A stretch of 64,000 nucleotides of DNA from the NCBI RefSeq assembly GCF_000373625.1, contig NZ_KB891993.1, positions 558,001 to 622,000 of the forward strand. Direction: 5' to 3'. The position numbers were made by a program, and so were the translations under genes. Shown in pieces: positions 27,689-37,485 of this stretch; within the stretch, counting starts at the first letter, position 1, and every line of letters starts with the position of its first letter. The notes below the pieces were generated by a model. That model was given only the letters and a program-made list of their open reading frames with translations, searched no databases and was not told the DNA's origin. The stretch comes from Streptomyces sp. LaPpAH-108 (GTDB lineage: Bacteria > Actinomycetota > Actinomycetes > Streptomycetales > Streptomycetaceae).

Positions 27689-29134
27689 ATGTCAGCAGCC
27701 GAGGGTCCGCTCGTCGTCGGCGTGGACACGTCCACGCAGTCCACGAAGGCGCTGGTCGTCGACGTGGCCACCGGGGAGGTGGTGGCGAGCGGTCAGGCGC
27801 CCCACACGGTCTCCTCCGGCGAGGGCCGGGAGAGCGACCCCCGCCAGTGGTGGGAGGCCCTGTGCGAGGCGCTGCGTCAGTGCGGCGACGCGGCCCGAGA
27901 GGCGGCGGCCGTGTCGATCGGCGGCCAGCAGCACGGCCTGGTCACGCTGGACGGGCGCGGCGAGCCGGTACGCCCCGCGCTGCTGTGGAACGACGTCCGC
28001 TCGGCGCCGCAGGCCCGCCGCCTCGTCGACGAACTGGGCGGTCCGAAGGCCTGGGCGGAGCGCACGGGAAGCGTGCCCGGCCCCTCGTTCACGGTGACGA
28101 AGTGGGCGTGGCTGGCCGAGCACGAACCCGAGGCGGTCTGCGCCACCAAGGCGGTGCGCCTCCCCCACGACTACCTCACCGAACGCCTCACCGGTCAGGG
28201 CACCACCGACCGGGGCGACGCCTCCGGCACCGGCTGGTGGGCGTCCGGGACGGAGACGTACGACGAGGAGACCCTGGCGCACGTGGGTCTCGACCCGGCG
28301 CTGCTGCCGCGTGTGGTGCGGCCCGGCGAGGTAGCCGGAACCGTTCGTGACAGCCATGATCTGCCGTTCTCCAAGGGAACGCTGGTCGCGCCGGGCACGG
28401 GCGACAACGCAGCCGCCGCGCTCGGTCTGGGACTGCGCCCGGGCACCCCGGTGCTCAGCCTCGGCACCTCGGGCACGGTGTACGCCGTCTCCCGGCACCG
28501 GCCCGCCGATCCGACCGGCACGGTCGCCGGTTTCGCCGACGCCCATGGCGACTGGCTGCCGCTGGCCTGCACTCTCAACTGCACGCTCGCGGTGGACCGG
28601 ATCGCCGCCCTGCTGGGCCTGGACCGCGAGGCCGTGGAGCCGGGTGCGTCCGTCACGCTGCTGCCGTATCTGGACGGCGAGCGCACGCCGAACCTGCCAC
28701 ACGCCTCCGGTCTGCTGCACGGGCTGCGCCACGACACGACCGCCGGTCAACTGCTCCAGGCGGCCTACGACGGCGCGGTCCACTCCCTGCTCGGCGCCCT
28801 CGACCTGGTGCTCGACCAGGATGCCGACCGCACCACTCCCCTGCTGCTGATCGGTGGCGGGGCGCGTGGGACGGCCTGGCGGCAGACGGTACGCAGGCTG
28901 TCGGGCCGTCCGGTCCAGATCCCCGAGGCCGGGGAGCTGGTCGCGCTCGGCGCCGCAGCTCAGGCGGCGGGCCTGCTGACCGGCGAGGACCCGGCGGCGG
29001 TGGCCCGCCGCTGGAACACGGCGGCGGGTCCGGTGCTGGACCCCGTGGAGCGGGACGAGGCCGCCCTCGCCCGGATCTCCGGGGTACTCTCCGACGCGGC
29101 CCCGCTGCTGGAGCGGGATACGGAACGGCGCTGA
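27689..29134 (+). CDS. xylB: Xylulokinase
   Basis: The ATG at 27689 after AGAGGAGA gives 481 residues, normal for the FGGY kinase family. Visible landmarks are VVGVDTSTQSTKALVVD (phosphate 1), SIGGQQHGLVTLD, RPALLWNDVRS, GDASGTGWW, VAPGTGDNAAAALGLG (phosphate 2) and LLLIGGGARGTAWRQ (adenosine motif). It phosphorylates D-xylulose to xylulose 5-phosphate for the pentose phosphate pathway. The frame extends to 27518 but lacks family similarity there. Confidence 0.95.
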   Translation: MSAAEGPLVVGVDTSTQSTKALVVDVATGEVVASGQAPHTVSSGEGRESDPRQWWEALCEALRQCGDAAREAAAVSIGGQQHGLVTLDGRGEPVRPALLWNDVRSAPQARRLVDELGGPKAWAERTGSVPGPSFTVTKWAWLAEHEPEAVCATKAVRLPHDYLTERLTGQGTTDRGDASGTGWWASGTETYDEETLAHVGLDPALLPRVVRPGEVAGTVRDSHDLPFSKGTLVAPGTGDNAAAALGLGLRPGTPVLSLGTSGTVYAVSRHRPADPTGTVAGFADAHGDWLPLACTLNCTLAVDRIAALLGLDREAVEPGASVTLLPYLDGERTPNLPHASGLLHGLRHDTTAGQLLQAAYDGAVHSLLGALDLVLDQDADRTTPLLLIGGGARGTAWRQTVRRLSGRPVQIPEAGELVALGAAAQAAGLLTGEDPAAVARRWNTAAGPVLDPVERDEAALARISGVLSDAAPLLERDTERR

Positions 29135-29282
29135 GCGGAACGGCTCGGCCGCGCACTCACGGACCGGCGGCGCACCATGGACGCCGTCGACGCCGTGAAC
29201 CCGCAGGGCACCATGGTTGCCGTCGACCGACGGGACATCATGGACCGGCGGTACGAGGGAACACCGAGGAAACGACGGAGGC

Positions 29283-30491
29283 ATGACCGCACCCCTGCCC
29301 GACGCGCGCCCGCCGAGAAAGGGACGCGCGCTGCCGGACACCCAGCACGGCATACGCCGACGCAACCTGGGGCGCGTGATGCACGCCGTCAGCGCGGAGG
29401 GCCCATTGTCGCGCGCCGCGGTCGCCTCCCGCATCGGCCTGACCCGGGCGGCCGTCTCGACCATGGTCGACGATCTGATCCGCTGGGAACTCCTGGAGGA
29501 GCTGGGTCCTGAGCGGCCCAGCCGGGTGGGCCGCCCCGGATCGGCGCTCGCGGTCAGTGGGCGGGGCCCCGCGGGCATCGGTGCCGAGGTCGGGGTGGAC
29601 CATCTCGCCGTGTGCGCCGTCGACCTGCGCGGCAGGGTGCGCGCCCGGGCGGTGCGCCACGGCTCCAACCGGGGGCGCGCTCCCGAACCGGTGACGGAAG
29701 AACTCACAGGCCTGATCCGCCAGGTCGTGGCCGAGGCGGAACGGGACGGCCTGTGGGCCGCGGGGCTCGCGGTGGCCGTACCGGGGCTGATCGCCCGTGA
29801 CGGCCGTACGGTCGTTCGCGCGCCGAACCTCGGCTGGCAGGACACCGACCTCGGCGCCCTGCTGCCCGCCGAACTGTCCCCGTCCGTGGACAACGAGGCT
29901 AATTTCGGCGCTCTGGCGGAGCTGTGGCTCGGCGCCGGTACGCCTCCCGACTTCCTGCACGTGTCGGCGGAGATCGGCATCGGCGCGGCGGTCGTCGTGG
30001 ACGGGGACCTGCTGCGCGGAACGCGGGGATTCGCGGGCGAACTGGGCCATGTGCCGGTCCGGCCCGACGGGCCCGCGTGCCCGTGTGGCGGCCGGGGATG
30101 CCTGGAGCAGTACGCGGGCGAGGAGGCGGTCCGGCGCGCGGCCGGCATCGCGCCGCACGAGGAACTGCTCGGGCTGCTCGCGGAGCGCGCCGAGTCGGGC
30201 GACCGAGCCGTACGCACCGCCCTGAGCGACGCCGGTACGGCGCTGGGCATCGCCCTGACCGGAGCGGTCAATCTCCTCGACCCCGACACGGTCGTCCTCG
30301 GCGGGGCCCTGGCCGGGCTCTCGCCCTGGCTGCTGCCCTCGCTGGAGGCGGAGTTGCGCGGTCGCACGGCCGGTCCGGCCTGCCCGGTGACGGTGTCCAC
30401 GCTCGGTCCGGAGGGTCCGCTGCTCGGCGCGGCCCACGCCGTGGTGCGGGCGGTGCTGGACGATCCGGCGGTGGTGGCGGAACGGGCCTGA
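29283..30491 (+). CDS. ROK family transcriptional regulator (XylR-like)
   Basis: The ATG at 29283 with GGAGG gives 402 residues. The N-terminus is a winged helix (RRRNLGRVMHAVSAEGPLSRAAVASRIGLTRAAVSTMVDDLI). The rest is a sugar-kinase-like ROK domain with the zinc-binding signature CPCGGRGCLEQY (about 262-273) and GELGHVPV before it. Its place directly after xylB and the xylA-xylB divergence make it the likely xylose-responsive repressor of this set. Whether it binds xylose or another sugar cannot be told. Confidence 0.9.
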   Translation: MTAPLPDARPPRKGRALPDTQHGIRRRNLGRVMHAVSAEGPLSRAAVASRIGLTRAAVSTMVDDLIRWELLEELGPERPSRVGRPGSALAVSGRGPAGIGAEVGVDHLAVCAVDLRGRVRARAVRHGSNRGRAPEPVTEELTGLIRQVVAEAERDGLWAAGLAVAVPGLIARDGRTVVRAPNLGWQDTDLGALLPAELSPSVDNEANFGALAELWLGAGTPPDFLHVSAEIGIGAAVVVDGDLLRGTRGFAGELGHVPVRPDGPACPCGGRGCLEQYAGEEAVRRAAGIAPHEELLGLLAERAESGDRAVRTALSDAGTALGIALTGAVNLLDPDTVVLGGALAGLSPWLLPSLEAELRGRTAGPACPVTVSTLGPEGPLLGAAHAVVRAVLDDPAVVAERA

Positions 30492-30958
30492 TCCCTGGCC
30501 TGCTGAGGCGCTGCGAATCGGTTCCTGGTGCGGCTCGGTGCCCGGCGCTCGGTACAGCTCGGTGCCCGGCGTCGCGACTGCCGAAACTCACTCGTTCAGG
30601 CGGCGGAGTTGTCCACAGCCCCCGTCTCGTCCACGGAAACGTCGCACGGTCTTCTGCGCAACTCGCCCTCGCCGTACCGTGATTCACACGAGGCGCGACC
30701 GCCGGACCAGCCCGGCGGCACACGCACTCCGGTGAGCCGGACGCGTGCCGGTGGGCAACCCGGGAGGCCCAATCCCCTCGGCCGCCGCGCGTGGCACTGA
30801 ACTGCTCGCACGTGGCGGGGATACACACGTGACAGCCGTTCATGTGTGCGGCGTTCCCGATAGGCGGGCGCGGCCTCGGTACGGGGCCGGGCACCGGCTC
30901 CGGCAGTCGGCCACCGATCGGCTGTACCCAACGTCCCACCCTCAGAAAGGCATCGACG
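30492..30958. other. 467-base intergenic region before amidase gene
   Basis: I see no convincing gene here. It contains two copies of a 15-mer gctcggtgcccggcg 24 bases apart (30533 and 30557), one isolated DnaA-box-like TTGTCCACA (30609), and a 9-bp hairpin cacacgtga/tcatgtgtg (30824-30848) about 110 bases before the amidase start. The hairpin could be an operator or leader structure of the amidase gene. Confidence 0.45.
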
Positions 30959-31561
30959 ATGGAAAAGAAGCGGGCCCTTCACCACCCGAGCCGACGCGGC
31001 CTCCTGAAGGGTGCGGCACTCGCCGCCGTCCCTTACGCGGTGCTTTCCGGACCCCAGGCGAGCGCGCAGCCCGCCCTGGACTATCCCGACGGGGAATGGC
31101 ATCCGGCGAGCAGCGCCAACTACACCGCGTCGAGCCGCCCTTCCACCTACACGATCGATCGTGTGATCATCCACGTCACCCAGGAGACCTTCAACGGCGC
31201 GCTGAACATCTTCAGCGACCCGGAGAAACAGGTGTCCGCGCACTACGTCGTGCGCTCGGCGGACGGTCACGTCGCCCAGTGCGTGCGGGAGTCCGACATC
31301 GCCTGGCATGCGGGCAACTGGGACTACAACACCCGCAGCATCGGCATCGAGCACGAGGGCTGGGTGGATCAGCCCTCCTACTTCACGAACGCGCTCTACG
31401 AGCAGTCCGCGCGGCTGACGGCGACGATCTGCGCCAAGTACGGCATCCCGAGAGACAGAGAGCACATCATCGGCCACTACCAGGTGCCCGGCACCGATCA
31501 CACCGACCCGGGCGTGAACTGGGACTGGGTCCGCTACATCAGACTGGTCAATTTCGCCTAG
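30959..31561 (+). CDS. Tat-exported N-acetylmuramoyl-L-alanine amidase
   Basis: The 200-residue protein begins with a twin-arginine signal (SRRGLLKGAALAAVP, cut near ASA-Q about residue 37). The mature part is a compact Amidase_2/PGRP domain: RVIIHVTQETFNGAL with the first zinc His, SAHYVVRSADGHVAQCVRESDIAWHAG with the second His region, and HIIGHYQVPGTDHTDPG near the end. It should cut the bond between MurNAc and the stem peptide outside the cell. It has no separate wall-binding domain. Confidence 0.92.
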   Translation: MEKKRALHHPSRRGLLKGAALAAVPYAVLSGPQASAQPALDYPDGEWHPASSANYTASSRPSTYTIDRVIIHVTQETFNGALNIFSDPEKQVSAHYVVRSADGHVAQCVRESDIAWHAGNWDYNTRSIGIEHEGWVDQPSYFTNALYEQSARLTATICAKYGIPRDREHIIGHYQVPGTDHTDPGVNWDWVRYIRLVNFA

Positions 31562-31640
31562 TTGCACGTCATGCCGGTTGTCCACGCCGACACCGCGCGT
31601 GACGATGACCCCAGCTGTTCCACCGTCCGGGGAGGACGAG

Positions 31641-32975
31641 TTGACCGATCAGTGGGTGGCCCTGGAACCAGGAGCCGACCCGGCCGAACGGGTCCGGACG
31701 CTGCGCCAGGCGCACGAGAAGTTCACCATGGCGGGCACGGTGCCGCAGCGGGTGCGGTCGGTCGTCGCGGAGTCCTGGCGGCGCAGCGCGCGGGCGGGCG
31801 TGCGGGTCGACGGGACGGCGAGCGTGGAGCTGACCGACGGCGACCTGGGCGTCTATCGTGCCGAGCATCCGCTGGCCCGGGTGATGCCGCTGTTCAGAGA
31901 GCTGCTGGGCACGTTCGCCGCCGACGGCGAGCATCTGCTGGCGGTGTGCGACGCGCACGGCAGGCTCATGTGGGTCGAGGGCCATCCGGCGACCCGGCGC
32001 CAGGCGGACCGGATGAACTTCGTACCGGGTGCGCGCTGGTCGGAGACCGCCGTCGGGACCAACGCGCCCGGCACCGCCGTCGCCGTGGACCGGCCCGTGC
32101 AGGTCTTCTCGGCCGAGCACTTCATAAGGCGCGTGCAGCCGTGGACGTGCGCGGCGGCGCCGGTGCACGATCCGCGCACCGGGCGGGTCCTCGGCGCCGT
32201 CGACATCACCGGTGGGGACCGGCTGGCGCATCCGCACAGCCTGGGCTTCGTCCAGGCTGTGGCACGGGCGGCCGAGTCGCACCTGGCCCTCCTCGCCCCG
32301 CCGGGCAACGCCGAGGACGCGCCGTTCCTGAGCGTGCTGGGCCGTGACGAGGCGCAGCTCCGGCTGGGCGACGGGCAGCGGATCGGGCTCAGCCGACGGC
32401 ACAGCGAGATCCTTGTGCTGCTGGCCCGTCACCCCGAGGGCATGACCGGCGACGAGCTGCTGTGCGCGCTGTACGCGGACGAGTCGGTCACACCGGTGAC
32501 GCTGCGCGCCGAGCTGGCCCGGCTGCGCCGACTCCTGAAGCCGGGGCTCCTGGCCTCACGCCCGTACCGGCTGACGGCGCCGGTGGAGTCCGACGTCGCC
32601 GTGGTGGAACGCAGGCTGGAGGCAGGGGCGCTCACCGCGGCGTGCAGGGCGTACCGGGGTCCGCTGCTGCCGGGTTCACAGGCGCCCGCGGTCGTACGGC
32701 TCCGGCGACGGCTCGCCGCCGCCCTGCGGACGGCACTGATCACGCACGGCGATCCGGATCTGCTCGCCGACTGGGCGCACGCTCCGTGGGGCGAGGCCGA
32801 TCTGATGGTGTGGCGAGCGCTGGCGGCGGTCCGGCCGACGCCTCCGGTACGAGCACGGCTCGCGGCGCTGGAGGCCGAACTGGCCGCTCCCGCGCCTGTG
32901 CTCCGGCGGCCACCCAGGGCTCGCACACCCGTTCTGACCAGCGACGCAACATATTTGCAACGTCCGCCCGTCTAG
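31641..32975 (+). CDS. GAF-domain transcriptional regulator
   Basis: A TTG at 31641 directly after GGGGAGGA is the best-supported start (444 residues); GTG at 31599 or ATG at 31605 in the same frame are alternatives. The N-terminal region (VRSVVAESWRRSARAGV) and GAF domain (about 60-220, GARWSETAVGTNAPGTAVAVDRPVQVFSAEHF, CAAAPVHDP) resemble AcoR-type activators. The C-terminal part has GLSRRHSEILVLLARHPEGMTGDELLCALY, a winged helix, instead of a sigma54 AAA+ domain. It sits 57 bases before an aldehyde dehydrogenase gene and probably controls it. Confidence 0.85.
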   Translation: MTDQWVALEPGADPAERVRTLRQAHEKFTMAGTVPQRVRSVVAESWRRSARAGVRVDGTASVELTDGDLGVYRAEHPLARVMPLFRELLGTFAADGEHLLAVCDAHGRLMWVEGHPATRRQADRMNFVPGARWSETAVGTNAPGTAVAVDRPVQVFSAEHFIRRVQPWTCAAAPVHDPRTGRVLGAVDITGGDRLAHPHSLGFVQAVARAAESHLALLAPPGNAEDAPFLSVLGRDEAQLRLGDGQRIGLSRRHSEILVLLARHPEGMTGDELLCALYADESVTPVTLRAELARLRRLLKPGLLASRPYRLTAPVESDVAVVERRLEAGALTAACRAYRGPLLPGSQAPAVVRLRRRLAAALRTALITHGDPDLLADWAHAPWGEADLMVWRALAAVRPTPPVRARLAALEAELAAPAPVLRRPPRARTPVLTSDATYLQRPPV

Positions 32976-33032
32976 TTTTCTCACCGAGAGCCGTCCAACG
33001 GCGGGCGGCACTTCACCGGGAGGCAGAGCAGC

Positions 33033-34556
33033 ATGACCCGATACGCGACGCCCGGATCCGAGGGCTCGATCGTCTCCTACCAGCCGCGCTACGACCACTT
33101 CATCGGCGGTGAGTACGTCCCACCGGCGCGCGGCCAGTACTTCGACAACCCGTCACCGGTCAACGGGCAGCCGTTCACCGAGATCGCGCGCGGCACGGCG
33201 GAGGACGTCGAGCGGGCGCTGGACGCGGCCCACGCGGCGGCACCGGGCTGGGCCCGTACGTCGGTGACGGAGCGTTCGGACATCCTGCTCAAGATCGCCG
33301 ACCGCATGGAGGCCAACCTCGAGGCCCTGGCGGTGGCCGAGACCTGGGAGAACGGCAAGCCGGTCCGCGAGACGCTGGCCGCCGACATCCCGCTCGCCAT
33401 CGACCACTTCCGGTACTTCGCGGGAGCGATCCGCGCGCAGGAGGGCTCGCTCGGCGAGATCGACGACGACACCGTGGCGTACCACTTCCACGAGCCGCTC
33501 GGCGTGGTCGCGCAGATCATCCCGTGGAACTTCCCGATCCTGATGGCGACCTGGAAGCTCGCCCCGGCGCTCGCCGCGGGCAACGCGGTCGTCCTCAAGC
33601 CCGCCGAGCAGACCCCGGCATCCATCCACTACTGGATCAGCCTCGTCGCCGACCTGCTGCCGCCGGGCGTGCTGAACATCGTCAACGGCTTCGGGGTGGA
33701 GGCGGGCAAGCCGCTGGCCTCCAGCCCCCGGGTGGCGAAGGTGGCGTTCACCGGCGAGACGACGACCGGGCGGCTGATCATGCAGTACGCCTCGGAGAAC
33801 ATCAAACCGGTCACCCTGGAGCTCGGCGGCAAGTCGCCCAACATCTTCTTCGACGACGTGTGGCTGCACGACGACGACTTCCGTGACAAGGCGCTCGAGG
33901 GCTTCACGATGTTCGCCCTCAACCAGGGCGAGGTGTGCACATGCCCGTCCCGTGCGCTCGTCCAGCGCGGTCACTACGCCGAGTTCATCGAGGCCGCCGT
34001 CGCCCGCACCAAGCTCATCAAGCCCGGTCACCCCCTCGACACCGAGACGATGATCGGCGCCCAGGCGTCCAACGACCAGCTGGAGAAGATCCTCTCCTAC
34101 CTGGACATCGGCCGCCAGGAGGGCGCCAAGGTCCTCACCGGCGGCGAACGCGTCGAGTACGACGGCGAGCTGAAGGGTGGTTACTACGTCCAGCCGACCA
34201 TCTTCGAGGGCGACAACCGCATGCGGATCTTCCAGGAGGAGATCTTCGGCCCGGTCGTCTCGGTCACGTCGTTCGACGACTTCGACGACGCCATGAAGCT
34301 GGCCAACGACACCCTCTACGGCCTCGGCGCCGGCGTCTGGACCCGCGACATCAACACCGCCTACCGCGCGGGCCGCACCATCCAGGCGGGCCGCGTCTGG
34401 ACCAACTGCTACCACGCCTACCCGGCCCACGCGGCCTTCGGCGGCTACAAGCAGTCCGGCATCGGCCGCGAGACACACAAGATGATGCTGGAGCACTACC
34501 AGCAGACGAAGAACCTGCTGGTGTCGTACTCCCCCAAGAAGCTCGGATTCTTCTAG
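33033..34556 (+). CDS. Aldehyde dehydrogenase (acetaldehyde/ExaC type)
   Basis: The 507-residue NAD(P)-dependent dehydrogenase has the full family signature: [23 protein letters not shown], the catalytic Glu in LELGGKSPN and the catalytic Cys in [11 protein letters not shown] (about residue 305). The C-terminal [30 protein letters not shown] matches the AldB/ExaC group that oxidises acetaldehyde and similar short aldehydes. The preceding GAF regulator supports a role in alcohol or acetoin use. A strong terminator follows. Confidence 0.94.
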   Translation: MTRYATPGSEGSIVSYQPRYDHFIGGEYVPPARGQYFDNPSPVNGQPFTEIARGTAEDVERALDAAHAAAPGWARTSVTERSDILLKIADRMEANLEALAVAETWENGKPVRETLAADIPLAIDHFRYFAGAIRAQEGSLGEIDDDTVAYHFHEPLGVVAQIIPWNFPILMATWKLAPALAAGNAVVLKPAEQTPASIHYWISLVADLLPPGVLNIVNGFGVEAGKPLASSPRVAKVAFTGETTTGRLIMQYASENIKPVTLELGGKSPNIFFDDVWLHDDDFRDKALEGFTMFALNQGEVCTCPSRALVQRGHYAEFIEAAVARTKLIKPGHPLDTETMIGAQASNDQLEKILSYLDIGRQEGAKVLTGGERVEYDGELKGGYYVQPTIFEGDNRMRIFQEEIFGPVVSVTSFDDFDDAMKLANDTLYGLGAGVWTRDINTAYRAGRTIQAGRVWTNCYHAYPAHAAFGGYKQSGIGRETHKMMLEHYQQTKNLLVSYSPKKLGFF

Positions 34557-34561
34557 GCACA

Positions 34562-34609
34562 AGCGAAAGGCGCCTGCCCAGGGTTCTCACCCGTCAGGCG
34601 CCTTTCGCT
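34562..34609. terminator. Bidirectional terminator, perfect 15-bp stem
   Basis: agcgaaaggcgcctg (34562-34576) is exactly complementary to 34595-34609 with an 18-nt loop. It lies between the aldehyde dehydrogenase stop (34556) and the stop of the convergent phospholipase-like gene (34622), so it can serve both. Confidence 0.85.
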
Positions 34610-34621
34610 CGCCGGGGGTGT

Positions 34622-35926
34622 CTACTCCCGGGCCTGGTTCGGGTCGATCGGGATTTCCCGGGCCATGTTCTCGGCGCGCTTTTCGGCGCCCAGCTGCTGT
34701 GCCGCGGTGCCGCAGCAGCGGTCGTACTGGTTCTGCCAGTCCGTCATGAAGGTGTTGTAGTTGGACTGGCCGGTGAGCTTCAGGTTCGACTCGTCGTTGT
34801 GCCAGATGCCGTTGCTCGTCCAGTTCGAGGAACCGACGAACACGAGCTTGGAGTTGGCCGTACCCGCGTAGGTGCCGTTGATCATCATGTACTTGTCGTG
34901 CGTGTAGTGGAGAGCGTTGCCGTTCGCGTCAGTGCCGCGGCTGGTGTCGTGCACGTCGATGTTCGGCCGGTTCTTCAAGTAGCTCTGCACGCTGTCGTCG
35001 ACCTGGTCGGCGGTGATCAGGATATGGATCTTGACGCCGGTGCCGGCCAGGCTCACCAGCTTCTTCGGCAGTTCCAGATAGTTCCGGTCGCCGGGCTGGC
35101 CGTGCGAGGTCCACTGGAACATGGCGATGTTGATCGTGGCCGGTGCCTTGATGTTGTTCAGGAAGTCGACCCAGGTGTCGCTCCCGGAGCGCGTCTTGGG
35201 CCACTGGTAAGAGGGCGGAGACAGTTTCCTGGCGGCCTTGCCGTCGGTGGAGTTGTAGTAGTCGGGCGCCAGCGGGCCCGGGCCGTTGAGCGCGCCCTTG
35301 GCCATCGCGGTGAAGTAGTGGACGTAGGAGTTGTACAGGTCGACATTGCCCTTGACGGTGGCGCTGCTGTTCCACGCCGTTCTGGCCTGGGCGCCGGTGG
35401 GGTTGGCGCTGCTGACGGTCACCGTCCGGTTCGCGTCGCTTCCGCCGCTGAGCATGTAGTACTTCGCGTGCAGGGCGGAACCCTCGAAGTGGGACAGACA
35501 ACCGCCCGGGCACAGCGCGGCAAAGCTGGAGGCTCGCGGGTCGTTGCCCAGCTCGGTGACCATCGACTGCCAGACCGCGTTGTCGCTGTGGGCGTCCATC
35601 AGCGCTTTGACGATGACACCGCGCTGGTGCGCCGCGATCAGGGCGTTGGCGAAGTCCGGGCCCGGCTGTCCGCCGCTGATCGAGTACATGGCGACGCGGA
35701 TGGTCTGCCCGCAGCCGGCGCTGTTGATCGAGTCGATGATCGGGCCCATGACCTTCATCTGGGCGGCGGGGTCCTCCGGGTCATTGAAGCGCGCGCCCGG
35801 GCTGGAGGTGAACGTCCGTTGCTCACAACTGAGCGGGTCCTTGGCCTTCTTGACCGCGGCGTGCGCCGGTGCCGTCGACAGCAGGGTGAGGACCAGCGCG
35901 GTGAGCAACGTGATCGTTCTCTTCAT
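34622..35926 (-). CDS. Secreted phospholipase D-like protein
   Basis: From ATG 35926 the protein is 434 residues with a Sec signal (MKRTITLLTALVLTLLSTAPAHA, cut near residue 23). It has two PLD-type halves: LHAKYYMLSGGSDANRTVTVSSANPT and HYTHDKYMMINGTYAG...VFVGSSNWTSNG. Each gives an HxK motif, but the Asp of the textbook HxKxxxxD is not in place. Secreted PLD-superfamily proteins hydrolyse phosphodiesters (lipid or nucleic acid). The substrate is not evident. Confidence 0.88.
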   Translation of the reverse strand: MKRTITLLTALVLTLLSTAPAHAAVKKAKDPLSCEQRTFTSSPGARFNDPEDPAAQMKVMGPIIDSINSAGCGQTIRVAMYSISGGQPGPDFANALIAAHQRGVIVKALMDAHSDNAVWQSMVTELGNDPRASSFAALCPGGCLSHFEGSALHAKYYMLSGGSDANRTVTVSSANPTGAQARTAWNSSATVKGNVDLYNSYVHYFTAMAKGALNGPGPLAPDYYNSTDGKAARKLSPPSYQWPKTRSGSDTWVDFLNNIKAPATINIAMFQWTSHGQPGDRNYLELPKKLVSLAGTGVKIHILITADQVDDSVQSYLKNRPNIDVHDTSRGTDANGNALHYTHDKYMMINGTYAGTANSKLVFVGSSNWTSNGIWHNDESNLKLTGQSNYNTFMTDWQNQYDRCCGTAAQQLGAEKRAENMAREIPIDPNQARE

Positions 35927-36151
35927 GGGCGGCCTTTCGCTGGGCTGTTGCTGACGAAGAGTCGGGTTGCCACGAGAGTCCCGCAGCAACCAAGCCGCCG
36001 TGAGCGGAATCTACTGCTGTCCCACTGATTGTTCCGGAATCAGTGTGCAGTCCCCGCCTCATGCATCGCAAGATCCCTCGAGCGAGTGAGCGGTCTCGGG
36101 GCGCCGCTCCGTCGGCCTCCCGCTTTCGTCGTGATGGTGCGTCACCCCGCG

Positions 36152-37414
36152 TCACCCCACCGACGCGCGTTCCCCGGCAAAGGTCTCCGCCAGCCCTTCG
36201 ATGAGCGCCGCCGCCCAGCAGGAATGGTCGTGACCGCCCAAGTAGACGTTCAGGGAGGCGTCGAATCCGCGGGCCGCCATCAGCGTGTGCAGCCGGTGCA
36301 GGTCGTCCACCATCGTGCCCTCGTTGGAGCCCACGTCCATGCGGACGCGGACATCGGTGACCGGCGCCTGGGCGACCTGCTCGTACAGCCACGTGTCCCG
36401 TCCGTCGACGCCCGTCTGCGGACGTGAGGCCATCCCGGGGCGCCACCAGGTGGAGGCCGAGTGGGCGAGAACCGCACCGAAGGCGGCCGGTCGCCGCAGA
36501 GCCGTGGCCAGAGCGGTGAGTCCCCCCAGGCTCTGTCCGCACAGCACGGTGCGCCGAGGTCCGGCCCAGCCGGGCAGTTCGGCGGTCACCGCGGGCAGCA
36601 GTTCGTCGGCCAGCATGTCGATGAACGCCGGGTTGGCGCCGAGCTGGCGCATCCGTGCCGCCGGATCGGACCCCGCCTCGACACCCAGGACGGCCAGGGG
36701 CGGCATCCGGCCCGCCTCGACGGCGGCGGTGACGGCGGCGGTGATGCCGTACTGGTCGAACCACCGCTCGCCGTCGAACACGACGAGCAGACCGGGTGTG
36801 CCCCGGGAATCGTCGAGGTCAGGGACGAACCGCCGTACGCGGTAGGTGGTCCCGTCGGTGGCGGGGAAGTCGAATGCGTCGGTGCGGCACGCGGAGGAGG
36901 GTGCGGGGGAAAGCCACTCGGCGAGCGAGGGCGCGCCTTCCAGCTCGATCAGGGAGCCGAAGGGACCGGTGGCGTGCGGGTTCAGCGGGTCCGTCCGGTC
37001 GTCCGGCAGCAGCCGTGAGGCGCCGTCGCGGGGACCGTCCGGCGTGAGGTGCGGATCGTCCGGGCCGAAGGGATGGATGCGGTAGGCGCAGCGCAGGCCC
37101 ACGGGCAGTCGCAGGCTGACGTACCAGACGTCGGTGCCGTCGAGTCGGCGCATCATCCCGCGCCGTACACGGTGCTTGTCGGTGACGCGGTTGGCCAGGA
37201 GATAGACGCCCGTGACCGGCCGGTCCTGGCGCCACACCACCGTCACCAGGCGTTCGCCCGGGGCGTCTTGCAGAGGTTCGACCAACGGCGTGCCCCGGTG
37301 GGTGACATCTCGCCAGAACTGGTCGAGCACTTCGCGCCCCCCGGTGCGCACTTCGGTCAACAGACGTGCCAGGAACGGGCTTTCGGGGTGTGTCGACGGT
37401 GTCTCGTTCGTCAT
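36152..37414 (-). CDS. fes: Enterochelin (catecholate siderophore) esterase, Fes type
   Basis: The 420-residue protein has an N-terminal enterochelin-esterase domain (about 40-170, VTVVWRQDRPVTGVYLLANRV ... DVWYVSLRLP) and a C-terminal alpha/beta hydrolase. The nucleophile Ser lies in CGQSLGGLTALA and the His in YLGGHDHSCW. Fes hydrolyses the trilactone backbone of ferric enterobactin in the cytoplasm so iron can be released. An iron box lies 38 bases upstream of its start. A second, only moderately similar, esterase is encoded at 54504. Confidence 0.92.
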   Translation of the reverse strand: MTNETPSTHPESPFLARLLTEVRTGGREVLDQFWRDVTHRGTPLVEPLQDAPGERLVTVVWRQDRPVTGVYLLANRVTDKHRVRRGMMRRLDGTDVWYVSLRLPVGLRCAYRIHPFGPDDPHLTPDGPRDGASRLLPDDRTDPLNPHATGPFGSLIELEGAPSLAEWLSPAPSSACRTDAFDFPATDGTTYRVRRFVPDLDDSRGTPGLLVVFDGERWFDQYGITAAVTAAVEAGRMPPLAVLGVEAGSDPAARMRQLGANPAFIDMLADELLPAVTAELPGWAGPRRTVLCGQSLGGLTALATALRRPAAFGAVLAHSASTWWRPGMASRPQTGVDGRDTWLYEQVAQAPVTDVRVRMDVGSNEGTMVDDLHRLHTLMAARGFDASLNVYLGGHDHSCWAAALIEGLAETFAGERASVG

Positions 37415-37451
37415 GACGAGTTCGCCTCCCTCAACAGGCCGCGATAGAAGT

Positions 37452-37470
37452 TTAGGTAAGGCTAACCTAA
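37452..37470. promoter_or_regulatory. Iron box (DmdR-type), fes / glycosyltransferase
   Basis: ttaggtaaggctaacctaa is a 19-bp palindrome of the Streptomyces iron-box type (TTAGGTTAGGCTAACCTAA) bound by DtxR-family DmdR1. It lies between the divergent esterase (start 37414) and glycosyltransferase (start 37486), and should repress both when iron is ample. Confidence 0.88.
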
Positions 37471-37485
37471 GTAATGGAGTCGCTT

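Noticed and set aside
30609..30617. DnaA-box-like TTGTCCACA (also TGTGGATAA at 16598-16606)
   Set aside because: Single isolated boxes without clustering, AT-rich element or origin genes; chance matches are expected over 64 kb.
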